From contig KE356579.1 of NCBI GenBank assembly GCA_000416085.1, positions 340,568 through 352,635 of the forward strand: a stretch of 12,068 nt of DNA, read 5' to 3'. This document shows, one piece after another, positions 7,437-12,068 of this stretch. The position numbers and the translations under genes were made by a program. The number at the start of each line of letters is the position of its first letter. Within the stretch, counting starts at the first letter, position 1. Source of the DNA: a halophilic archaeon J07HX64 (GTDB lineage Archaea > Halobacteriota > Halobacteria > Halobacteriales > Haloarculaceae). A model generated the notes under the pieces. It did not search any database. It worked only from the letters and a program-made list of their open reading frames with translations, and was not told the origin of the DNA.

Positions 7437-7778
7437 ATGGCATTCTGGATGAGTTCCGCAGTCGGACTCGCCGTGGTGAACCTGGCGCTACTGGGCGTGC
7501 TCATCACGGTCTGGCTGCGAAACTACCGGACATTCCGGTCTCCGATGTTGCTCGGCCTGCTCCTGTTCGCGGGTGTGCTGGCGGTCGAGAACGTCGTCGC
7601 TATCGGCGGGTTCCTGTCGACAGAGATGATATACGCCGGCGGGAAGACCGCGATGTACACGCTCGTCGGCCTGCGCGGCCTGCAGTTTCTCGCGCTCGCC
7701 TTTCTGACCGTCGTCACGGTGTTTCCCTCCGGGAACCTGCTCCGCTCGCGGGTCTCCTCCCGCGAGGAGGCTGGCTGA
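7437..7778 (+). CDS. Three-helix membrane protein of unknown function
   Basis: A 113-aa hydrophobic protein with three predicted membrane helices, about residues 5-27, 37-60 (LLGLLLFAGVLAVENVVAIG) and 77-95 (VGLRGLQFLALAFLTVVTVF), separated by short charged loops (RNYRTFRSP). It ends in a short charged tail (SREEAG). I do not recognise it securely; small three-helix haloarchaeal proteins such as the DUF7521 group have a similar layout, but that is only a resemblance. The ATG at 7437 has a good Shine-Dalgarno, GAGGAG at 7422-7427. It lies 56 nt downstream of the oxidoreductase on the same strand, so it is probably in the same operon and could be a membrane partner for electron transfer. It contains no obvious haem-binding His pairs, so that role is speculative. 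Confidence 0.75.
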   Translation: MAFWMSSAVGLAVVNLALLGVLITVWLRNYRTFRSPMLLGLLLFAGVLAVENVVAIGGFLSTEMIYAGGKTAMYTLVGLRGLQFLALAFLTVVTVFPSGNLLRSRVSSREEAG

Positions 7779-7986
7779 GACTGACCTGGCGTACCACGCA
7801 CCCCCGCTGTGAGTGTCCTCGCTTAGGACGGTCACCGGTGGAGCGGTATGTGTGTGCGAACGCTTGCACGAACGTGGCGCTCTCGTCGGTGAGCTTCTCC
7901 CGGTGGGTGTCTCGCCGGTGGCGGGTCCTCAGAGATCGGGGAACCGACCCCGCGGCGGTTCCTCTACAGGTTGAGCAGGCCGAGTG

Positions 7987-8061
7987 CCTCGGGGTCGTTC
8001 GGAAGACTCTGTCTTCCGTGATGACAAGAGACGGAGTCTCTTGAACCACTTGACCCCGAGG
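7987..8061 (+). ncRNA. Three-stem structured element, copy A (omega-RNA/IS right-end-like)
   Basis: A closing stem CCTCGGGGTC (7987-7996) pairs perfectly with GACCCCGAGG (8052-8061). Inside are two hairpins: 8000-8018 (8-bp stem CGGAAGAC/GTCTTCCG, loop TCT) and 8025-8043 (8-bp stem CAAGAGAC/GTCTCTTG, loop GGA), joined by TGATGA. The unit is a compact three-way junction. Copy B has the same length and fold with compensatory changes. Likely an RNA or single-stranded-DNA fold from an IS200/IS605 (IS1341-type) right end; strand is chosen by resemblance to such ends and is not certain. Confidence 0.6.
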
Positions 8062-8096
8062 GTGAAGACCGTCGAAATCTTTAGATTCCCTCAGTA

Positions 8097-8109
8097 TAAT
8101 ATCGTATTA
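8097..8109. promoter_or_regulatory. AT-rich inverted repeat in the gene-poor region
   Basis: TAATA-TCG-TATTA is a perfect inverted repeat within the only strongly AT-rich island of the gene-poor region. It resembles a TATA box region and could be a promoter or a mobile-element end. Nothing intact lies directly downstream; the nearest ATG (8135) opens a frame of only about ten codons. Confidence 0.25.
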
Positions 8110-8144
8110 ACGACTAGAAACAACCCATCAAAGCATGGAGTTGA

Positions 8145-8399
8145 AGATCTCACTTCCTTTGCTGGTCGTTTGACAGGTTTGGAAATGTGGCTCCTCTCAA
8201 CATCCGCGACGGCGGTGCGACGGGGGTTTCAACGGGCGGAGTGAAGCCGCCGACTTCCACGGACTCTTCACCGAGCTCGGGTGTAAATTCCAGCCGACTC
8301 GAAAGAGAAGGTCGGGAGGAATTACATTCACCTGCGAACGCGGTGCCGACCCAAGACGGTGAAGCCTCGGGGTCGTACGGAAATCTTCGATTTCCGTGA
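8145..8399 (+). pseudogene. Possible remnant of a TnpB-type (IS605/IS1341) C-terminus
   Basis: One frame, ending at the tandem stops of TGATGA inside structured copy B, reads through FDRFGNVAPLNIRDGG and later ASGSYGNLRFP. The NIRD stretch resembles the end of the RuvC-III region (D-x-N-A-A-x-N-I) of haloarchaeal TnpB proteins, although the motif is not intact. The position just ahead of the right-end-like hairpins fits a tnpB 3' end. There is no upstream body of the gene and no zinc finger. This is a low-confidence reading; the stretch may be non-coding. Confidence 0.22.
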
Positions 8400-8439
8400 T
8401 GACGAGAGACGCAGTCTCTCGAACCACTTGTCCCCGAGG
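8365..8439 (+). ncRNA. Three-stem structured element, copy B (omega-RNA/IS right-end-like)
   Basis: Same 75-nt layout as copy A. The closing stem is CCTCGGGGTC (8365-8374) with GTCCCCGAGG (8430-8439), with one T-T mismatch. Hairpin 8378-8396 has stem CGGAAATC/GATTTCCG, then TGATGA (8397-8402), then hairpin 8403-8421 with stem CGAGAGAC/GTCTCTCG. By hand count 64 of 75 positions match copy A. Three base pairs differ on both sides and keep pairing, three differences are in loops, and one disrupts the outer stem. It lies directly after the possible TnpB relic. Confidence 0.6.
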
Positions 8440-8693
8440 TAATTCACTGTTCCAGGCCTTGTGGACACTGTCGATTGTAAAGCTCTTGTTGATCTGCGCC
8501 GCGACCCGTAGTCTCACGCAGGTTTGCTCATCAATCCCGTGACACTCCCGACCAGCGCGTCATCGGCCCGGGCAGAGCGGACCTGTCTGTTTCGCCGCCT
8601 CGTCGAACGCGCGCCACTCGATGTGTGCCGACCCGCTGTCTCCGTCCGCGCTCTGCCGTTGTGTGTCGCCGTGGAAACCGTTCCATCCGGGGC

Positions 8694-10004
8694 CTACAGC
8701 AGGTCGTCGGCGGTCCGCACACGCACACTCGTTGGTTGTTTGACGAACTCGCCGCTCGCCGCACCGACGACCTGTCCGACACCGCGCTGTGCTGTAATGT
8801 CGAGAATCCGCTGTGTGATTGTCCCGTCAAGCACAACGGTGTGTGGCGAGGACTCGCTGTCCACAACCGCGTCGAACGCCCCGGCCGCGTCGGTTTCGGC
8901 GAGCGTGGACAGGTCGCCGTCGAGCAGACGCACCTGCCCTGTCTCGCGCCCGACAACCGCCTCGACGTGCCCCCGCAGGGTTTGTGGCTCCCGCTCGTCG
9001 GGTCCGTCGTCTGTTTCGGCTGTCGTGTGGTCGGCTGCCGGTTCCTCGTTGCCGGTGGTGGAACCTGTCGAACCTGTCGTACTGTCGGCGACCGCACCGC
9101 CGTCCGTCGACTCTGCGGGTGCGACTGTGCCGTCTTCCGTCGACTCTGCGGGTGCGACCGTGCCGCCCTCCGTCGGGGCGAACGCTTCCCGCGGTGTGGT
9201 GCCGTCGGTGACCTGGTCGTAGCGAATCTTTTTCTCCAGCGCGTCACGGAGTTCGGCGTGTTCGAGGTCCTCGACGGACTTCCCGTCCGCGGCGAACGCC
9301 ACGTAGTCGATACTGCCGACCTGTGTGAGTTCCTCAAGAATGAGGTCACCGCCACGGTCACCGTCGAGAAACGCTGTTGTCGTGCGGTCCCGGGTCAACT
9401 GTGTCACCGCGTCGGGGACATCTGTCCCCTCTGCGGCGATGACGTTTTTGACACCGTGTCCGAGCAACTGTCGGACATCTGCCCGTCCCTCCACGATAAT
9501 GATAGCATCACTGGTCTCGACGTTGGGGCCTGCCGGCAGGCCCGCGTACTGGGTTATCCCCGCAGCACGGGTCTGCTTGCGGACCTCCTCGACGAGTGTC
9601 TCACCGGTGACGGCCCGTTCCTCGAACGCCTGCAGGAGCTCTGTCGCCCGGTCGACCACGTTGCGGCGCTTCGCTGCCCGGACGTCCTCTATCTCGATGA
9701 CCCTGCAGTCCGCGTAGCAGGGGCCGACCCGCTCTATCGTCTCGAACGACGCCGCGAGCACCGCCGTCTCGACGCGGTCCATCCCCGAGGAGATGGTGAA
9801 CGTGCCGAACGACTTCCCGTCTGCCGAGTCGATATCGACGTCGATGCGGCCGACCTTTTCCGACTCCTGCAGTGTTCGCAGATCCAGTTCCTCGCCCAGC
9901 AACCCCTCTGTCTGACCGAACACCGCGCCGACGACGTCACTCCGCTCGACCACCCCGCTCGTCTGTATCTCGGCGTGAATAATGTACTTTGCTGAGTGTT
10001 GCAT
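8694..10004 (-). CDS. dnaG: Archaeal DnaG, primase-like TOPRIM protein
   Basis: A 436-aa archaeal DnaG. Archaeal DnaG has RNA-polymerising activity in vitro and associates with the exosome. The N-terminal region starts MQHSAKYIIHAEIQTSGVVE and contains the conserved DVVGAVFGQTEGLLGEELDL (about 23-42). The TOPRIM domain follows, with IIIVEGRADV (Glu172), the central AAEGTDVP, and FLDGDRGGD (Asp214, Asp216, Asp220), then KIRYDQ. Residues 268-340 are a Thr/Ser/Glu/Asp-rich linker with imperfect 11-residue repeats (TVAPAESTEDG). The C-terminal domain (about 341-436) carries LRGHVEAVVG and the final VRVRTADDLL. The frame is open to 10154, but the extension is not conserved-looking; the ATG at 10004 gives the family's start. 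It is divergent from the sulfosugar synthase gene. Confidence 0.95.
   Translation of the reverse strand: MQHSAKYIIHAEIQTSGVVERSDVVGAVFGQTEGLLGEELDLRTLQESEKVGRIDVDIDSADGKSFGTFTISSGMDRVETAVLAASFETIERVGPCYADCRVIEIEDVRAAKRRNVVDRATELLQAFEERAVTGETLVEEVRKQTRAAGITQYAGLPAGPNVETSDAIIIVEGRADVRQLLGHGVKNVIAAEGTDVPDAVTQLTRDRTTTAFLDGDRGGDLILEELTQVGSIDYVAFAADGKSVEDLEHAELRDALEKKIRYDQVTDGTTPREAFAPTEGGTVAPAESTEDGTVAPAESTDGGAVADSTTGSTGSTTGNEEPAADHTTAETDDGPDEREPQTLRGHVEAVVGRETGQVRLLDGDLSTLAETDAAGAFDAVVDSESSPHTVVLDGTITQRILDITAQRGVGQVVGAASGEFVKQPTSVRVRTADDLL
9103..9175. repeat. 33-nt tandem repeat within dnaG
   Basis: Two nearly identical 33-nt units (9103-9135 and 9136-9168; three mismatches by eye) plus the start of a third encode the TVAPAEST-type repeats of the DnaG linker. 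The period is a multiple of three, so copy-number change keeps the frame. Confidence 0.8.
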
Positions 10005-10041
10005 TGATGATCTGCCCGTGAGAGCGTTGTTCGTGGTGATG

Positions 10042-10059
10042 CCATGAAACAGCTCATGG
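10042..10059. promoter_or_regulatory. Inverted repeat upstream of dnaG (possible operator)
   Basis: CCATGA (10042-10047) and TCATGG (10054-10059) form a perfect 6-bp inverted repeat with a 6-nt spacer. It lies just downstream of the TATA-like box used by dnaG on the minus strand, where a bound repressor would block initiation. Role inferred. Confidence 0.3.
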
Positions 10060-10060
10060 A

Positions 10061-10069
10061 CATATACAC
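10061..10069 (-). promoter_or_regulatory. TATA-like box for dnaG
   Basis: On the minus strand this reads GTGTATATG, about 60 nt before the dnaG ATG. Initiation some 25 nt downstream would leave a leader of roughly 35 nt. Confidence 0.4.
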
Positions 10070-10171
10070 GTAGGACTGCTGTTGTAAATATCTGCTGACT
10101 TCTGTATTGTCTTGTTTCCACTGGGTGTAGACCCGTCAGCCCGGTGTTCGACACGAGCCCAAGCCGATACG

Positions 10172-10179
10172 TTTATATA
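10172..10179 (+). promoter_or_regulatory. TATA box of the sulfosugar synthase gene
   Basis: TTTATATA is centred about 29 nt before the ATG at 10205, the classic spacing for an archaeal leaderless transcript. No Shine-Dalgarno precedes the start. Confidence 0.7.
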
Positions 10180-10187
10180 CTAATGTA

Positions 10188-10202
10188 ACTCATAAATTGA
10201 GT
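10188..10202. promoter_or_regulatory. Inverted repeat at the predicted transcription start
   Basis: ACTCA-TAAAT-TGAGT is a perfect 5-bp inverted repeat with a 5-nt spacer, lying between the TATA box and the ATG at 10205. It overlaps the expected initiation site, so a bound protein would repress. No known motif is matched. Confidence 0.35.
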
Positions 10203-10204
10203 AA

Positions 10205-11374
10205 ATGACTGTCCTGCTCACCGGCGGCGACGGATACATCGGCTGGCCAACAGGTCTCCGGATTGCGCAGCGCACAGACGAGCGAGTACTTCTGGTCGAC
10301 AACTTCGGTCGACGGGACTGGGTCGAGGAGGTCGGTTCAGTCAGCGCGACGCCAGTCGCCGATATGGACGAGCGCCTGCAGGCCGCCCGCGAGGTGCACG
10401 GTCTGAACAATCTTTCTTTCTTAGAGGCCGACCTCACAGAGAAGACAACGGTAGACGAACTCCTCACGGTCCACGAACCGCGGGTGGTGGTACACACCGC
10501 AGCACAACCATCGGCACCGTACTCCCAGATAAACGGCGAGCGGTCGAACTTTACACAGCACAATAACCTCCAGTCGACGCGCAATCTGCTGTGGGCACTC
10601 GAGGAACAGGATATGACTGACACCCACTTTATCGAGACAACAACAACAGGCGTCTACGGTGCGCCCGAGTTCCCAATTCCCGAAGGTGGCGCGGTGATGG
10701 AGAACAAAGGCAAGCGCGAGGAGGTGCCGTTCCCGGCAATGGCGGGGTCTTGGTACCATCTCACGAAGTCTCACGACGCGGCTAACATGCGGCTGGCAAA
10801 CCAGCAGTTCGGTGTCCCGATCAGTGATGTCCGGACAGCAATCGTCTACGGGAGTGAAACCGACGAGACCGGGGCCGACTCGCGCCTCGGGACCCGGTTC
10901 GACTTCGATTACTACTTTGGCACCGTTGCCCACCGGTTCTGTGCACAGGCGGTCGCGGGCTACCCGGTCACCGTCTACGGGAAAGGTGAACAGCGAAAGC
11001 CGTTCATTAGTCTGGATGACGCCGTTGAGGGGCTGGCTCGACTCGCGCTGGCCGACCCCGGGGAGCGGGCCGGGAGCCACACTGTCTACAACCAGGTCAC
11101 CCGTGCCATCAGTATCGTCGAGATCGCGAACACGATTGCGAGCGTCGGCGTCGAACACGGACTCGATGTTCAGGTGGAACACTTCGAGAACCCCCGCGAT
11201 GAGGACGAAACTCACAAGATGACAATCGAGAACGACCGGTACGCGTCGCTGATCGGTGAACAGTCCGCAACCTTCGAGGAGGCGGTTCAAGACATCTTCG
11301 GGACTCTTCTTGAACACCGAGAGACAGTCGCAGCACACGAGGACCGGTTCCTCCCCGGTGTGCTGGAGGAGTAA
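10205..11374 (+). CDS. UDP-sulfoquinovose synthase family protein (SQD1/Agl3-like)
   Basis: A 389-aa extended short-chain dehydrogenase of the SQD1/Agl3 family. In plants and Sulfolobus these enzymes make UDP-sulfoquinovose from UDP-glucose and sulfite. Seen: Rossmann GGDGYIGWP (7-15); VDNFGRR (31-37); QPSAPYS (101-107); TQHNN (117-121); TTTTGVYG (145-152); catalytic YHLTK (Tyr184, Lys188) followed by SHD; VYGSETDET (214-222); TRFDFDYYFGT (230-240); and YGKGEQRKPFISLDD (258-272). These follow SQD1 in order and spacing. Two departures from the plant enzyme as I recall it: QRSAPYS has Pro in place of Arg, and GEYG has Val in place of Glu, so substrate or sulfur donor may differ. It is followed after two nt by a second sugar-nucleotide SDR gene. 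Likely role is surface glycan or glycolipid synthesis. Family confident, exact product not. Confidence 0.85.
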   Translation: MTVLLTGGDGYIGWPTGLRIAQRTDERVLLVDNFGRRDWVEEVGSVSATPVADMDERLQAAREVHGLNNLSFLEADLTEKTTVDELLTVHEPRVVVHTAAQPSAPYSQINGERSNFTQHNNLQSTRNLLWALEEQDMTDTHFIETTTTGVYGAPEFPIPEGGAVMENKGKREEVPFPAMAGSWYHLTKSHDAANMRLANQQFGVPISDVRTAIVYGSETDETGADSRLGTRFDFDYYFGTVAHRFCAQAVAGYPVTVYGKGEQRKPFISLDDAVEGLARLALADPGERAGSHTVYNQVTRAISIVEIANTIASVGVEHGLDVQVEHFENPRDEDETHKMTIENDRYASLIGEQSATFEEAVQDIFGTLLEHRETVAAHEDRFLPGVLEE

Positions 11375-11376
11375 TC

Positions 11377-12068
11377 ATGCGTGTCCTGATCACCGGTGGT
11401 TGTGGCTACATCGGGAGCGCTCTCGTCCCACTGTTACAGGAGTCTACCGCCGTGGGCCACGTCACCATTCTTGACAACCTGGATATAGGGTCGCCAGCCA
11501 CCCTCCGGAGGGCCGACCTCGGCAGGTCTGATCTGCGATTCTGTGAGGGCGATGTTCGCGACTACGGGACAGTCGAGTCCGCGATGCGCGGTGTCGACAC
11601 CGTGTTGCACCTGGCGGCTCTCACCGGCGCCGCGAGCACTCACGACAGGGCCGAGGAAACTCGCGCGGTCAATCTCGAAGGGACACGGAATGTCCTGAAA
11701 GCCGCGCGAAAGTTCGACATTGAGCGCGTCGTCTTTGCCTCCTCGTGTAATAACTACGGCCGGGCCGAGCAGCGAGAACTCGACGAGACTGTCGACGCAG
11801 AGCCGATCAACCCGTACGCGGAGACAAAACTGGCAGCCGAGGAACTACTCGCAACCTACACCGACAGTTACGATATCGACACGACAGCGCTCCGGATGAG
11901 CACCGTCTACGGCGATGCCCCAGGTATCCGGTTCAATCTGGTGGTGAACGCCTTTGTGTTCCGTGCGCTGACCGACCGTCCGCTCACAGTGTACGGTGAC
12001 GGGTCGAACTGGCGCCCGTTTATTCACGTGCGCGACGCGGCACGGGCCTTTCTCGACGCCGCACGCCG
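11377..12068 (+). CDS. NAD-dependent nucleotide-sugar epimerase/dehydratase, partial
   Basis: The first 230 residues of an extended short-chain dehydrogenase (GalE/WbpP-like); the 3' end is beyond the window. Seen: Rossmann motif GGCGYIGS (7-14); LDNLDIGSP after the second strand; DVRDYGTVESAM (the acidic adenine-contact loop); HLAALTGAA; SSCNNYG; catalytic YAETK (Tyr147, Lys151); LRMSTVYG; and near the cut end TVYGDGSNWRPFIHVRDAA, typical of the sugar-nucleotide-binding domain. The exact sugar cannot be told: UDP-glucose 4-epimerase, a dTDP-sugar dehydratase or another epimerase are all possible. The catalytic Ser/Thr region reads SSCNNYG. The start is two nt after the previous stop, with Shine-Dalgarno GGAGGAG (11365-11371) inside the previous gene, so the two are translated from one message and probably act in one pathway. 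Confidence 0.9.
   Translation, partial: MRVLITGGCGYIGSALVPLLQESTAVGHVTILDNLDIGSPATLRRADLGRSDLRFCEGDVRDYGTVESAMRGVDTVLHLAALTGAASTHDRAEETRAVNLEGTRNVLKAARKFDIERVVFASSCNNYGRAEQRELDETVDAEPINPYAETKLAAEELLATYTDSYDIDTTALRMSTVYGDAPGIRFNLVVNAFVFRALTDRPLTVYGDGSNWRPFIHVRDAARAFLDAAR

Larger units (their letters stand above)
7779..8693. other. Gene-poor region between the membrane protein and dnaG
   Basis: About 900 bp with no convincing intact gene on either strand; the ORFs here are short and low in typical haloarchaeal composition. It contains two 75-nt structured elements (listed separately), an AT-rich island near 8083-8140, and a possible relic of a TnpB-type C-terminus (8145-8399). From 8440 to 8693 I see nothing recognisable; a minus-strand stretch there (AQINKSFTIDSVHKAWN) looks protein-like but has no family I can name. 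The pattern is that of a decayed mobile-element landing site. Confidence 0.6.

Noticed and set aside
7396..7452. 18-codon ORF overlapping the start of the three-helix protein
   Set aside because: Very short, basic and Gln-rich, with no ribosome binding site of its own.
8019..8043. Hammerhead ribozyme core (TGATGA, stem, GAA)
   Set aside because: The base before TGATGA is G rather than the required C, the sequence after stem II is AACC rather than GAAA on a proper stem III, and no cleavage triplet is placed correctly.
8019..8402. C/D-box guide RNA (GTGATGA matches the C box)
   Set aside because: No CTGA D box at the right distance in either copy, and the motif lies between two hairpins rather than at a terminal kink-turn.
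7979..8440. CRISPR repeats
   Set aside because: Only two copies, each 75 nt and internally folded, separated by about 300 nt; no array or cas gene.
10005..10154. N-terminal extension of DnaG by 50 residues
   Set aside because: The extension is not acidic and would cover the TATA-like box and palindrome; the family start MQHSAKYIIHAE is at 10004.

Overview
The window looks like chromosomal DNA of a halophilic archaeon (class Halobacteria). It is GC-rich, its proteins are very acidic, several genes appear leaderless with TATA-like boxes about 25-30 nt before the start codon, and it encodes archaeal-type ribosomal protein S6e and archaeal DnaG. I cannot name the genus from sequence alone.

Left part (1-3316), mostly housekeeping. 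pyrD (class 2-like dihydroorotate dehydrogenase, 3' end cut by the window edge) and a 65-residue AbrB-like protein lie on the minus strand. Divergent from them is a HAD-family phosphatase on the plus strand. It converges on gnd (300-aa short-form 6-phosphogluconate dehydrogenase), which follows rps6e on the minus strand.

Middle (3317-7778), plus strand. A large S9-family peptidase is followed by a small operon: an unreported 58-residue ORF, a membrane-anchored sulfite-oxidase-type molybdopterin oxidoreductase, and a three-helix membrane protein. Both the peptidase and the oxidoreductase are interrupted by one net +1 frameshift inside otherwise well-preserved sequence. They are either recent pseudogenes or carry sequence errors. 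An array of four AGTTT elements at exact 11-nt spacing lies ahead of the operon.

Gene-poor stretch (7779-8693). It holds no convincing intact gene. It carries two 75-nt copies of a three-stem element whose differences are mostly compensatory, so an RNA fold (or a folded single-stranded DNA end) has been conserved. The likeliest origin is the right end / omega-RNA (sotRNA) of IS1341-type TnpB elements, but no intact tnpB is present. This is the most interesting part of the window.

Right part (8694-12068). dnaG (archaeal primase-like, TOPRIM domain, with a repeat-containing linker) is on the minus strand. Divergent from it are two adjacent extended-SDR sugar-nucleotide genes: a UDP-sulfoquinovose synthase (SQD1/Agl3) family enzyme and an NAD-dependent epimerase/dehydratase that runs off the window end. 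Together they suggest nucleotide-sugar supply for a surface glycan or glycolipid.
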